Notes under the pieces: model-generated
Databases searched by the model: none
The model's input: the letters and a program-made list of their open reading frames with translations, nothing else
Told to the model about the DNA's origin: nothing
In this document: positions 36,053-44,568 of the stretch, piece by piece
How the letters are laid out: each line of letters begins with the position of its first letter
Position numbering within the stretch: the stretch's first letter is position 1
Position numbers and translations under genes: made by a program
Assembly: GCA_019635955.1 (NCBI GenBank)
Contig: JAHBYL010000006.1
Location: 1-64,000, forward strand
Reading direction: 5' to 3'
Length of the DNA stretch: 64,000 bases
Source: Parvibaculum sp.
GTDB lineage: Bacteria > Pseudomonadota > Alphaproteobacteria > Parvibaculales > Parvibaculaceae

Positions 36053-36078
36053 AAAAAGGCCCCCGTGAGGGAGCCTTG
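36053..36078 (-). terminator. Terminator after the cold-shock gene
   Basis: On the minus strand an AAGGCTCCC...GGGGGCCTT hairpin with a short loop runs into a T tract (plus-strand AAAAAA at 36053-36058). It separates the portal/chaperone set from the scaffold/capsid set. Confidence 0.6.
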
Positions 36079-36105
36079 TCTGGCCGGGCGATGCGTCCCG
36101 GATTG

Positions 36106-36330
36106 CTATGCTTCGATTAGTTTCAGCCGCCCTGCGACGGCGCGCTTCTTCTTGTCCGGCATGAGCCGGTATTCGATGCGCTGGCCGGTGAGAAGTTCGC
36201 CGATGCCCGCCTCTTCGACGGCAGAGACATGGACGAAAACGTCTTCACCGCCCTTTTCCGGAACGATGAAGCCGTAATTCTTCGAGCGGCGAAACCACTT
36301 CACCGTGCCGGTATGCGTCTCGCCCGTCAT
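36106..36330 (-). CDS. Cold-shock domain protein
   Basis: 74 residues: a single cold-shock domain with GTVKWFRRSKNYGFIVPEKG (RNP1, KNYGFI) and DVFVHVSAVE (RNP2). It binds single-stranded RNA or DNA and probably helps translation or melts RNA structure late in infection. It overlaps the co-chaperonin gene as ATGA and ends at a terminator. Starts earlier in frame would sit inside the preceding gene. Confidence 0.87.
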   Translation of the reverse strand: MTGETHTGTVKWFRRSKNYGFIVPEKGGEDVFVHVSAVEEAGIGELLTGQRIEYRLMPDKKKRAVAGRLKLIEA

Positions 36331-36776
36331 CAGATGTAAATCTTGAAGCCGCGCGCTGTCTCGGCACGTCCGAGGATGTGATCGTCGTTGATCGTGACGA
36401 GCTTCACGCCCTTGAATTCCCACTGGTTCGGCGTCGAGCGGTTGTACATCACGAGATCGCCGACCTTCGGGAAGTCGGCTTCCGTCATGCCGAGATCGGC
36501 ATATTTCTTGTGCTTGAACGCCGCCGGTCCGATGGCGCATATCCGGCCGACGAAAGTCATGATGGACTGGGCGTCCATGACCTGCTCGGGCAACAGGATG
36601 CCCCCTTGCGAGACGGCGCGGGGCTTCACCGGCATGACGAAGATGCGCCAGCCGAACGGCACCGGCATCCCGTCCGGGATGGGCGTGTCCTCGAAATTGA
36701 TATGCCCGTCGCCCCCCGAAGCCGGCACATCGACCGTCAGGCCCTCACGGAAGCTCTCAACAGAAACATCACTCAT
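36330..36776 (-). CDS. GroES-like co-chaperonin
   Basis: 148 residues, longer than bacterial GroES (about 97). The core reads PFGWRIFVMPVKPRAVSQGG, ILLPEQVMDAQS, TFVGRICAIGPAAF, KVGDLVMYNRS and NDDHILGRAE, following the GroES order of strands and the position of the mobile loop (around SQGGILLPE). A phage co-chaperonin comparable in role to T4 gp31 could adapt host GroEL to fold the capsid protein. It is encoded between portal and scaffold. Confidence 0.82.
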   Translation of the reverse strand: MSDVSVESFREGLTVDVPASGGDGHINFEDTPIPDGMPVPFGWRIFVMPVKPRAVSQGGILLPEQVMDAQSIMTFVGRICAIGPAAFKHKKYADLGMTEADFPKVGDLVMYNRSTPNQWEFKGVKLVTINDDHILGRAETARGFKIYI

Positions 36777-36966
36777 GGTCGTCGTCGTCCTCGCGTTTCA
36801 ACACTTCTCTAAGGGTTTCGAGCGCGTCCAGCAGCCCCTTGCGGCGGGCGGCGCGGCGAATGTAGTCCTCATGCGATAAGGAGCCGCGCAGAATATGCTC
36901 TGCCTCCGTATCGACCTTCTGCTTCAGTTCCTTTTCGTAAGCGTCGAGATCGCGGTCTTGCATCAT
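36769..36966 (-). CDS. Small helical hypothetical protein
   Basis: 65 residues, all-helical and charged (DAYEKELKQKVDTEAEHILR, ALETLREVLKREDDDD). Starts at ATG 36966 or ATG 36963. It overlaps both neighbours, so it is translated with the portal-chaperonin cluster. Function unknown. Confidence 0.65.
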   Translation of the reverse strand: MMQDRDLDAYEKELKQKVDTEAEHILRGSLSHEDYIRRAARRKGLLDALETLREVLKREDDDDHE

Positions 36967-37184
36967 GCGGCCTTCTTCGCGAGCGCTGCCGCTCTCGGCG
37001 CCGGGCCTTCGCCCTGGCCGCCCATGAGAAGCGACGCGATGAGCTTCAGCGTTTCGCCGAATGTCTTGCTGCCTGCCTCCCTGTGGGCTGCGGCAAAGTC
37101 CTTCGGCGCAATGTCCGATGTCCGGATGCCTCGGTTCTGAAGGAAGGCCCGCGCCTGACGGATTTCCTTCGGGCTGGGCTGCAT
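36963..37184 (-). CDS. Small hypothetical phage protein
   Basis: 73 residues beginning MQPSPKEIRQARAFLQNRGI, with TSDIAPKDFAAAHREAGSKT. The ATG at 37184 overlaps the previous stop as ATGA. Helical, Ala-rich, no known domain. Confidence 0.65.
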   Translation of the reverse strand: MQPSPKEIRQARAFLQNRGIRTSDIAPKDFAAAHREAGSKTFGETLKLIASLLMGGQGEGPAPRAAALAKKAA

Positions 37185-37438
37185 CACACGATCCCGATTG
37201 GCCCGCGCTGCGGCATGACGATACCTTGCGGCGCGGCGCGCTGGTGCCCGTCGATTACGGCGAGGATGCCTTTCTTGTCCCATGCGGCTTCGGTCCACGT
37301 CCCGAGATTGACCTCGATCACCACGAAGCCGTTGCCGTGCAGCATCACCATGACCTCGCCCACGTCCTTCATGTCGGGGTCGTCGGTGCGGGCATCGAAC
37401 GTGCCCATCGGCGTTACGATCCTGAAATTCAACATCAT
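37184..37438 (-). CDS. Small hypothetical phage protein
   Basis: 84 residues, beta-rich (NFRIVTPMGTFDARTDDPDM, GFVVIEVNLGTWTEAAWDKK). It follows the portal gene with a 4-base overlap. No family recognised. Confidence 0.65.
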   Translation of the reverse strand: MMLNFRIVTPMGTFDARTDDPDMKDVGEVMVMLHGNGFVVIEVNLGTWTEAAWDKKGILAVIDGHQRAAPQGIVMPQRGPIGIV

Positions 37439-40017
37439 TCCTGTCCTTGGTTTGCCGGTGGGGTTGCCGGAGGCGGAGCATCGTCGGCCCGCCTCACCTC
37501 GATGCCGAGCGTCCCGTCCTGAAGCGCAGCGCGCTGCATCTGGTCCTCGTTCCTGATGCCGACCTTGGCCTCCGCTGCGGCGGCATGACGGGCGCGGATC
37601 GCGACTTCGGCAAGGCGGACTTCCTGATCGCTCATGCCGCGCACCATCTCGGCCATCCGGTCCTCGGCGGCGATGCGCTCGTCGGACTGGATTTTGGCCA
37701 TCCTGACCTGCAGGTCGCCCGCGTTCTTTTCCTTCGCGGACTCGACCTTCGCCATGTCGATCGCTGCCCGCTGATCCTGTCCGTTCTCCTGTTGGGGCGC
37801 GGGCACGCCGCGCTGCTCCATGAACTGCGGCGAGACCTGTGCCGCCATCGCAGCCACCATGTCCTGCTCCTGCGGGCCGATGGGTTGGACGAACGGTTCG
37901 CCCGGCCCGGCATCGTAATCCGTCTCCGGCGTCGGCACGCCTGCCTCTGCCATGCGGATGCGGTAAAGGTGAGCCGCGTGCTCTGCGAGATGGGCCAGCA
38001 TGGCCGGGGTCACGAGTTCGCGCGCCTGCGGGTGTCCGCCGAATTCCGGGTGCTGCATGAACGCGAGGTGCGTTGCGATATGTGCTTCGTGGTCCTGCTC
38101 GAGAAAGGCCTTGACCGGGCGCTGCATGAGGATCGCCTGGTTCTCGGATACCGGGTCCATGGGCGCGACATCGGCCTTCTTCGGCATGATGCTGTCGATG
38201 TCGGGCGTCTTCAGCGCCTCGTGCATGCGGCGCATCGCGACTTGCCGGTCATGAAGATCGGGCGCGGCATTCGCGAGATCGAGACCGGCCTGCGCCACGG
38301 CGATGCGCTGCGTTTCGGAGAAGATGTTGGGATCGGAGACGGGGCGGATACGGATGCGCTCGGAGAAGTCTGACTTGAAGATTTCGCGCTCATCGCCTTC
38401 GACCAGATAGGGGTAGCCCTCTTCCGGGACATACTCGGCATTGAGGCCGTAGCGGATGCCGAACTCATGGGCCGCGGCCTTGTGGAGGCGCTTGTGGATC
38501 GCGCTGAAGACCTTGCTGCCCTGCTCGATCAGCGCGACCGTCGTGCCGACCGGGCCCTTGTTGTCCGCATCGCCAACCATCGTCTCGGTGATGGAGGCAA
38601 AGCGACGGCCAGCGTCGATAAGCGTGCCAAGCACCGAGAAGAGCGCCGCGCTCGGTTCCCGGACCGGCGGGGAGAAGAAGGCGTTGCGCAGCTCCTCCGC
38701 CGTCAGGTCCACGTCCTTGTACTTGCCCGGTTCATAGATAAGCTCGCCGCCCTTGAGCCCGGCTTCCTTGGCCTTGAAGCCGCCCGGGATCGAGGCCGTC
38801 GCGGCGCCGTCCAGAATGGCCCGGACGGCACCGGTGGCGGCGCGCGCCAGGCCGCCGATCAGATGCGGGAAGCCGAAACCGTAAAAGCCGAGACCGGGCA
38901 GGAACTTGTAGTGCGTCACATAATCCCGGCGGCGCTTCATCGCGTCGTCGTGGCGCCAATTTCGGCGGATCGCCAGAACCTTCTGGCTGTCGCGCTCCAC
39001 CGTTACGAGATAGGGAAGCGCGATCCCGGTCGGCCGCCCGCTCTCATCCGTGTCCTCGAAGCCCTGCAGGTCAAGGTCGACGGCCTGCTCGTAGATCGTG
39101 TGCTCCACATCATCGTCGTGACGTTCGTCCGTCTGGCCCACGGCGGCCTTTTCGACCTGCACCGATTCCGGCTCTTCGGGGCGGGACGGTTCGGCAATCT
39201 CAATATCCCGGTAGAGGCCCCGGACCTGCGACTTTCGGAGCTCGTTTGCCGTCATGTGGAAGCGGTGGGTGTAGCGCGGCGCCTTCTCGAGCGAGGTCGC
39301 ACTGTAAGGCACGATGAAATCCTCGCCCCGGATCATGCACGAGCCGAGCATGTCCTGCACATGGTCGTAATAGGTTTTCTTGAACGCCGATCCCGCCAGC
39401 GGGAGATAGAAAAGCATCTGATCGAGTTCGTCGAAATAGGACGGGTCTTCCTCGATCATCTGGTAGTTCATGTAGCCCTGCACGCGGTCCGCCGCGGCGA
39501 GGGCATCTTCGGTCTGCTGTCCGTACACCACGCCCTTGACCGGACCGTCCGAAGGGAAAAGCTCCTGCAGCGCGCGGGCGTTGAACTGCACCACGGCTTC
39601 GGCGATGAGCGGATAGGTCGCGGTCGAGCATCCCGGAAACGGGCCGTCGTCGATCTCGGGCGCGATGCCGAGAAGTTCGAGCCCCTTGCGGTAGACCTCC
39701 TCCCACGGCTTGCGGCTCGCCAGATCGGATTCGACATACTCGCAGACCGACTGCGCGATGCGGACAAGGGAGGTCTCGTCGATCTCTTCCGCGAGGTTCC
39801 GGTCGTGCTCCTCGATCACAGGTGCGCGGTCATAGCCGTCATCGTCATCGTCTTCCTCGCCCGGCTCTGCAAGCATCAGGGCGCCGCCCATGAGGTCGAC
39901 CACGACGGGCGCGTCCGGGTCGGTTTCAAATACCGACACGGCGCTTGGCAGGAACTCCTGCTCTTCGCCCATGTCGATCTCGCCCGGTCCGGCGAAGTCG
40001 TAAAGCTGATCAGCCAT
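37435..40017 (-). CDS. Portal protein
   Basis: 860 residues, a typical size for podovirus portals with a long C-terminal barrel. Diagnostic segments are GPFPGCSTATYPLIAEAVVQ, ALQELFPSDGPVKGVVYGQQ, YFDELDQMLFYLPLAGSAFK followed by KTYYDH, and RDYVTHYKFLPGLGFYGFGF. The C-terminal region is helical and Gln-rich (barrel). It forms the dodecameric ring through which DNA is packaged and ejected. It overlaps the TerL stop by 8 bp, the normal terminase-portal order. Confidence 0.87.
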   Translation of the reverse strand: MADQLYDFAGPGEIDMGEEQEFLPSAVSVFETDPDAPVVVDLMGGALMLAEPGEEDDDDDGYDRAPVIEEHDRNLAEEIDETSLVRIAQSVCEYVESDLASRKPWEEVYRKGLELLGIAPEIDDGPFPGCSTATYPLIAEAVVQFNARALQELFPSDGPVKGVVYGQQTEDALAAADRVQGYMNYQMIEEDPSYFDELDQMLFYLPLAGSAFKKTYYDHVQDMLGSCMIRGEDFIVPYSATSLEKAPRYTHRFHMTANELRKSQVRGLYRDIEIAEPSRPEEPESVQVEKAAVGQTDERHDDDVEHTIYEQAVDLDLQGFEDTDESGRPTGIALPYLVTVERDSQKVLAIRRNWRHDDAMKRRRDYVTHYKFLPGLGFYGFGFPHLIGGLARAATGAVRAILDGAATASIPGGFKAKEAGLKGGELIYEPGKYKDVDLTAEELRNAFFSPPVREPSAALFSVLGTLIDAGRRFASITETMVGDADNKGPVGTTVALIEQGSKVFSAIHKRLHKAAAHEFGIRYGLNAEYVPEEGYPYLVEGDEREIFKSDFSERIRIRPVSDPNIFSETQRIAVAQAGLDLANAAPDLHDRQVAMRRMHEALKTPDIDSIMPKKADVAPMDPVSENQAILMQRPVKAFLEQDHEAHIATHLAFMQHPEFGGHPQARELVTPAMLAHLAEHAAHLYRIRMAEAGVPTPETDYDAGPGEPFVQPIGPQEQDMVAAMAAQVSPQFMEQRGVPAPQQENGQDQRAAIDMAKVESAKEKNAGDLQVRMAKIQSDERIAAEDRMAEMVRGMSDQEVRLAEVAIRARHAAAAEAKVGIRNEDQMQRAALQDGTLGIEVRRADDAPPPATPPANQGQE

Positions 40018-41653
40018 AGAGGCGGCGCGTCCTTGCGGGCGGTCGGTTCAGTTCCATTTCCTCTTTCTCCTCGTCGTCGGGCTCGTCGTCCTCGACCTGC
40101 AGCAGGAAGCGGCGGCGGAACTCCACCAGCGCCATGATGACCGTGTTGGCCCAATCGTCATGCTCACCGAACGGGAAGTCCGCGCACTGGCCGATGACCT
40201 CTTGCGCGAATTTCCGGTCCATGTACCAGACGGAGCCGAGTTGAAGCGGGATCGACGCCACATGAGCCAGCGGCACCTTGCCCTTGTTGTGCCGCGAGCC
40301 CTTGGGCGGGAGCCATGGGCGCGCTGGAAGCCTGGCGCGGCGAAGCTCCTGAATAAGCTGGTGGCCCGAAGCGCGCCGCTCGATATAGATGCGGTCGGGC
40401 CGCATCACGTCGGCGGACTTCCGGGCGCGGTCGCCCCACCACGCCTTCTTTGCCTCCGCCTTCAGGTCGGCTGCCGGCACCCGCTCCTGCCAGCCCTCCA
40501 GCAGGATCGCGTGATAGCGCATGTCCTCTTTCTCGCCCGTGTCGCTGTGGAGAAAAATCCCCCACGTCGTCCGGGCCGAATAGTCGTTCTCCTCCCCGTC
40601 CTCAAAGGCGGTGTCGTAGAACTGATAGATCACCTCGACGAAGGGCGGTTCCTTGTCGGGCCATTTGCGCCAGAACTTCCGCTTCAGGATGACGCCTTCT
40701 TCCTGCGTCGGGTTCTGCAGATAGAGCGCGTTCCAGTCGCGCTCCGTCATGTTCGCGCGGGACCGCTCAAGTTCGGCCTTGGTCCAGCGGCGGGGCGAAA
40801 AGCTGTCGCCCTCTTCGAGCCGGATCAGTTTGAGACCCGGAAAATTGTCGTTTGCCGCAGTGAAGCGGTTGAGCGTTTCTGCCGCCTCGCGGGTCAGGAC
40901 CGCGGGGATCTGCAGCACAACCCACTTGTCGGCAAACTCGCCGCCGTTCTTCGCCTGCTCGAGCAAGTAGCCCGCGAGGTCGTCCTTTCGCCACCTTGTC
41001 ATCATGACGACGATGGCGTTCCGTTCCGGCTGGCGGCGGGTGTAGAAGCCCGGTCCGTACCAGCCGTTTACGCGGCGGATCGCACCATCCGAATTCTTGT
41101 CCTGCTCCGACATGGGATCGTCGATGATCCCGAGATTGAAGCCCTTGCCCGCGATGCCGCCCGTGGTGCCTGACGCAGCATACTGGCCCTCCCGGTAGCC
41201 CGCCGTCTCGTCGGCCGTGCCGTCCTCGCTCACGATGGCATCGACGCGCCAGCGCTTTTTCGAGGCCGTGGCGCGCGAGACGCTGATCTCCGGGAATATC
41301 GCCCGGTATTCCGGGAGCCGCATCAGGGCCCGGACGTTATCGCTGTGCTCCTCGGCAAGGCTGATCGCGTAGCAGACCTGCATGATCTCGTCGGACGGGT
41401 AAAGCCCACGCCACCACGCGGCGAAGAAAACCGACACCGTCCGGCTCTTGCCGGCGCGGGGCGGCATGAAGATCATGAGCCGGTCTACCCGGCCTTCCGC
41501 CACTGCCTCGAGGTGGGCTGCGATGGCGACGTGAATTTCCTCGATCGTGAACCAGGGTGCGACCTGCTGGATGAAGCAGATCAGAGACTTCCGCGCCGCC
41601 CGACGCCTTAGCTCCGCATAGGCCACGGGATAAGCCGTCTGGCGAGCCAGCAT
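40010..41653 (-). CDS. terL: Terminase large subunit
   Basis: 547 residues. ATPase: Walker A at 63-70 (MPPRAGKS), Walker B at 173-179 (NLGIIDD), coupling region MMTRWRKDDL. Nuclease domain, RNase-H-like: D347 in YQFYDTAFEDG, E425 in IYIERRASG, D500 in EHDDWANT. It pumps DNA into the procapsid and cuts it. It starts at the TerS stop (one base shared) in standard order. Confidence 0.93.
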   Translation of the reverse strand: MLARQTAYPVAYAELRRRAARKSLICFIQQVAPWFTIEEIHVAIAAHLEAVAEGRVDRLMIFMPPRAGKSRTVSVFFAAWWRGLYPSDEIMQVCYAISLAEEHSDNVRALMRLPEYRAIFPEISVSRATASKKRWRVDAIVSEDGTADETAGYREGQYAASGTTGGIAGKGFNLGIIDDPMSEQDKNSDGAIRRVNGWYGPGFYTRRQPERNAIVVMMTRWRKDDLAGYLLEQAKNGGEFADKWVVLQIPAVLTREAAETLNRFTAANDNFPGLKLIRLEEGDSFSPRRWTKAELERSRANMTERDWNALYLQNPTQEEGVILKRKFWRKWPDKEPPFVEVIYQFYDTAFEDGEENDYSARTTWGIFLHSDTGEKEDMRYHAILLEGWQERVPAADLKAEAKKAWWGDRARKSADVMRPDRIYIERRASGHQLIQELRRARLPARPWLPPKGSRHNKGKVPLAHVASIPLQLGSVWYMDRKFAQEVIGQCADFPFGEHDDWANTVIMALVEFRRRFLLQVEDDEPDDEEKEEMELNRPPARTRRLYG

Positions 41654-42333
41654 CAGTTCACGGGCACGAGCCGCGACGGGCCCCGGCCCTCGGAATATTG
41701 CTTCAGGATGCCGATGACCTCCTCGTCCTTGAGCTTGCCGAGAGAGCCGACAAAGACGTTGTTCTGCTGGAGCATCATCTTGATGACCGGGCTATCGCCC
41801 TCCATGAGGCCGAAGCACTGGGCGAGGGTCCGCAGCGGGGCATGCTTGTCCGCGAGCTTCAGTTCGATGGACTGGCGCGCATCTTTCCCCTCGCCGGTCC
41901 GCTCGACCTTCACTTCCTTGATCGCCATGGCGTGCTCACGGCTGAGCTTGCGCAGGTCGACCGACACTTCGCCCGTAGCCTCGTCGATATCGAGGATATC
42001 GAGGATCGTGGTCTCGACCAGCGCGGCGAGGTTCGCGATGACGCGCTCCTCCGAGATGGCCTGCTTCTCCGCCGCTTTCTTTGTCCGCTTCGCGATCTCG
42101 GCCTTCACCCATGCGTCCTTGAGCCATCGGCATGCCTCTTCTGCCGGGTGGGCCGATCCTGCCTCTTCTGCCGCCTTTGTGCCGTGACCGCCATTCGCCA
42201 GATAGGCGCTGACGAAACGCTCCTTCATCGGCGTCGGGCGGCGGCCCTTTACCGGAGCGCGGTCCGGGTCGGGCGCGCGGCGTGTGTCCTTCTTGCGGCG
42301 CTTGCGGGCGGGCTTCGCCGGTGTGTCGGCCAT
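41653..42333 (-). CDS. terS: Terminase small subunit
   Basis: 226 residues. KGRRPTPMKERFVSAYLANG, then GHGTKAAEEAGSAHPAEEAC forms the helix-turn-helix of the Terminase_2 family, which binds the packaging site; the middle helices form the oligomer core and the C-terminus contacts TerL. ATG 42333 is used, overlapping the peptidase-like gene stop as ATGA; a GTG at 42336 is possible. Confidence 0.85.
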   Translation of the reverse strand: MADTPAKPARKRRKKDTRRAPDPDRAPVKGRRPTPMKERFVSAYLANGGHGTKAAEEAGSAHPAEEACRWLKDAWVKAEIAKRTKKAAEKQAISEERVIANLAALVETTILDILDIDEATGEVSVDLRKLSREHAMAIKEVKVERTGEGKDARQSIELKLADKHAPLRTLAQCFGLMEGDSPVIKMMLQQNNVFVGSLGKLKDEEVIGILKQYSEGRGPSRLVPVN

Positions 42334-42722
42334 CACACCAGCCTTCGGCGCGATTTGCCGTACGCCGCGATCAGCTCCTGGGAGATGGCCTGCATCGCGT
42401 AGGCTTCCATCTCCGCGCCTGGCTCCGCCTCACCTATGGTCTTGCGCACGTACTGCCAGATATGCGCCGCCTCATGGACCAGAATGCCGATGATTTCTAC
42501 TTTCTGGCGATGCTTTGCCGCGTCTTCCGATACGGTGACGATGGCCACTGATCTTCCATCATCTGTGCGAAAATAGCTCGTGCAGCCTTGCGTTTCAGGG
42601 TAACCAGGCATCGGCTTGATGCCCATCTTCCGCATCTCGCGCGTCCATGCCGCTTCTGATGGGCAGAAGCCATAATGGACTGGTTGCCAGCCTCGTTCGC
42701 ACCAGATCATGCGGTCCGTCAT
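42333..42722 (-). CDS. HExxH zinc peptidase-like protein
   Basis: 129 residues. EIIGILVHEAAHIWQYVRKT holds HEAAH; EMEAYAMQAISQEL provides a probable third ligand (Glu). DGRSVAIVTVSEDAAKHRQK precedes it. This short family is common beside phage terminase genes; substrate unknown. The ATG at 42722 (MTDRMIWCERG) is supported by the terminase-side overlap; the frame upstream is not protein-like. Confidence 0.75.
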   Translation of the reverse strand: MTDRMIWCERGWQPVHYGFCPSEAAWTREMRKMGIKPMPGYPETQGCTSYFRTDDGRSVAIVTVSEDAAKHRQKVEIIGILVHEAAHIWQYVRKTIGEAEPGAEMEAYAMQAISQELIAAYGKSRRRLV

Positions 42723-42739
42723 CAACAACTCCAGTCGGA

Positions 42740-43420
42740 TTAGAAAATCTTCTTCACCAGCCCGCCGAGCACGCCGCCGGATTTCAGGTCGTCCCAGATG
42801 CCCTTCCAGGTATCGCCGCGGAACATGTCGGCCGGGCTCGACATGCTTCCCGCTATGCGAACGCCGCTGCCAAGGCCGGGAATGATATCGTCGGCCTTGT
42901 CGCCCCAGACGTCCTTGTCCTTGTAGAAGGCGCGGCCAGTGAGCGCATATTCGAGAGGAAACTTTTCGTCGTCGCGGTTGCCGATGTTGCCCTGATAGTT
43001 CTCGTTGAGGGCGATCACTGCGGCGAGCGCTGCCCATGGCCCCATAGCGGCGAGACCGGAGCCCATGCCGCTCGAAGCCCCGGATGCGCCAGAGGCGCCG
43101 GACGCGCCCGAAGCGCCGCTGAACCCCATCGGATTCCATGCCGGAAGCCCGCCTGCGGGGCCCGATCCTGTCGATCCCATGGCGTTGAAGCCCGGCATGC
43201 CGCTACCGCTCCCGCCCGTCGGCATCGCTTTGCTCATCGCATCCATGAGGCTCGTGATGCTTTGGGTGTTGCTCTGGGCTTCCTTCTCGGCGTCGCGCTT
43301 GCTGATCATGTGGCCGGCGCGGCCCTCCGCGCGGCGCTGCTCTTCCCGGCGGGCGGCCTGAATCTGCGCCGCGAGGCGGAGCATTTCTGCCGCATCATCT
43401 CTCCGGATGGCCATTGCCAT
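42740..43420 (-). CDS. Hypothetical late protein with SGA repeats
   Basis: 226 residues. N-terminal charged helix (EMLRLAAQIQAARREEQRRA), Gly/Met/Pro linker, then four to five repeats of GAS (GFSGASGASGASGASGASS) and a C-terminal domain ending DDLKSGGVLGGLVKKIF. The repeat is flexible and likely variable in length. Not recognised; start at ATG 43420 or 43414. Confidence 0.6.
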   Translation of the reverse strand: MAMAIRRDDAAEMLRLAAQIQAARREEQRRAEGRAGHMISKRDAEKEAQSNTQSITSLMDAMSKAMPTGGSGSGMPGFNAMGSTGSGPAGGLPAWNPMGFSGASGASGASGASGASSGMGSGLAAMGPWAALAAVIALNENYQGNIGNRDDEKFPLEYALTGRAFYKDKDVWGDKADDIIPGLGSGVRIAGSMSSPADMFRGDTWKGIWDDLKSGGVLGGLVKKIF

Positions 43421-43423
43421 GGG

Positions 43424-43612
43424 TCAGCCCTTGATGATTGCGATGTCGTTTGGGCTCATGGCCCGAGCAATATTGGCTGCGCGCTGCTCGCGGTCGGTTT
43501 GACACGCCACGCATTTCCGAGCGCTCGGGCTTGCCCTCAAGCGGGCGGGCGGTATCTGGTCGCCGCAGTCCTTGCATCTCTGGCCGCCGGTGAAGCGGAT
43601 GACCTTCGCCAT
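43424..43612 (-). CDS. TraR/DksA-type zinc-finger protein
   Basis: 62 residues. The C4 zinc motif RCKDCGDQIPPARLRASPSA...KCVACQ (C-x2-C...C-x2-C) is that of TraR/DksA C-terminal domains. Short TraR-like phage proteins bind RNA polymerase through the secondary channel and alter promoter choice without ppGpp. It is the first gene after the terminator at 43624-43656, at the head of the late region, which fits a role in late transcription. Confidence 0.82.
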   Translation of the reverse strand: MAKVIRFTGGQRCKDCGDQIPPARLRASPSARKCVACQTDREQRAANIARAMSPNDIAIIKG

Positions 43613-43623
43613 GCTGACCTCAC

Positions 43624-43656
43624 GAAAAAACCCGCGCCTCCGGGGGGAGGGCGGGT
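43624..43656 (-). terminator. Strong terminator between early/middle and late regions
   Basis: ACCCGC/GCGGGT stem with an inner CCTCC/GGAGG stem and a T run on the minus strand (A run at 43625-43630). It stops or attenuates read-through from the replication-side genes into the late operon, so late genes need a promoter nearby or antitermination. Confidence 0.72.
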
Positions 43657-43684
43657 CACAGACATGTTTCGCCGATTTGCCTGA

Positions 43685-43713
43685 GAAATAGCACCGGATC
43701 GGGGATCACGCAA
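43685..43713 (-). promoter_or_regulatory. Possible late promoter
   Basis: On the minus strand TTGCGT (43713-43708) and TATTTC (43690-43685) are spaced by 17 bases, just before the terminator and the TraR-like gene. Match to sigma70 consensus is only partial, so this is a candidate. It lies inside the end of the upstream gene. Confidence 0.25.
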
Positions 43714-44065
43714 GATTTTGCGTCAGGCGGCGTCTCAGGGCCTCTATCTGGGCCTCGTCATTTTCCCGCCGGCGGGAATTTTGGTCCGGCCGCCCCATGA
43801 TCCTGACGCCTGCCCGGCGGCATGCCAGCACGGCCAGAACGGCGAAGGACTCGGGCCACATGCTGTCCTGCGCTATCAGGTCGTGAGCTTCCTTCGCGAC
43901 ACGGCGGGCAACGACGTCATCGACGACCCAGAACTGGTGCGTGATGTGCCATTCCCGGCTTGTCCTGCGGGAGCGGATGCGGATCTGCCGCGCCGGGTCG
44001 GCCGCATGGGTCAGGACAGTTTCTGTCCCGTCCGTGGCGATGTAGACGCAGGAGATGTCTGTCAT
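43706..44065 (-). CDS. Hypothetical phage protein
   Basis: 119 residues (MTDISCVYIATDGTETVLTH, REWHITHQFWVVDDVVARRV). Composition is protein-like, it overlaps the upstream gene by 4 bases, and it ends before the strong terminator. Family not recognised. Confidence 0.62.
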   Translation of the reverse strand: MTDISCVYIATDGTETVLTHAADPARQIRIRSRRTSREWHITHQFWVVDDVVARRVAKEAHDLIAQDSMWPESFAVLAVLACRRAGVRIMGRPDQNSRRRENDEAQIEALRRRLTQNLA

Positions 44066-44307
44066 TCAACCTTACCCTCTGGCCGGGCAGACCGCCCTAC
44101 GGCATGGGGGCATGGCCCGCGCACCAGCGCGAAGTGGGTGTAGGTATCGTCATAGGCCAGCACTTCGAGCGGCGCCTGTAGCTTCGGCAGCCAGACCTCA
44201 TGCACCCCGTCGCACGGGTTCCACGCAAAAATCGTGTCGTCCCAGTCGGCTATGTCGGGGAGCCTTGCCCACTCATGCCATGTGATGATCTCGGAGACAG
44301 ACGGCAC
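44062..44307 (-). CDS. Small hypothetical phage protein
   Basis: 81 residues, aromatic-rich (ITWHEWARLPDIADWDDTIF, YDDTYTHFALVRG). ATGA overlap with the following gene. No known domain. Confidence 0.6.
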   Translation of the reverse strand: MPSVSEIITWHEWARLPDIADWDDTIFAWNPCDGVHEVWLPKLQAPLEVLAYDDTYTHFALVRGPCPHAVGRSARPEGKVE

Positions 44308-44310
44308 GCC

Positions 44311-44568
44311 TCACCTCGTTTCACGTGGAACATTTTGGGAACCGTGGCTCTGGCTGGTCCCCTCTCCCGCGCTGGCGTGACCCGGGGTGCCTACTATCTC
44401 TCGGTAGCGGGCTCTGATGCGGGAGACAAAGATGTCGCTCGGTTCGCCAAATCGCGGATGGCGACGCATTGCACTCACAAAGGCATCGAGCAGCAGGTCC
44501 AGATGCTCCCGCTGCGCGGGCCCCGTCACCTCTCTCACCGCTTGGTCAAGTGCTGTGGGGTTGGTCAT
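44311..44568 (-). CDS. Small helical hypothetical protein
   Basis: 85 residues, helical (REHLDLLLDAFVSAMRRHPR). It overlaps the gene upstream as ATGA and continues the chain of coupled middle genes. Function unknown. Confidence 0.6.
   Translation of the reverse strand: MTNPTALDQAVREVTGPAQREHLDLLLDAFVSAMRRHPRFGEPSDIFVSRIRARYREIVGTPGHASAGEGTSQSHGSQNVPRETR

Noticed and set aside
37447-42402. Long plus-strand frames opposite portal and terminase
   Set aside because: Shadows of high-GC coding DNA; no ribosome sites, and they overlap clearly identified phage genes.
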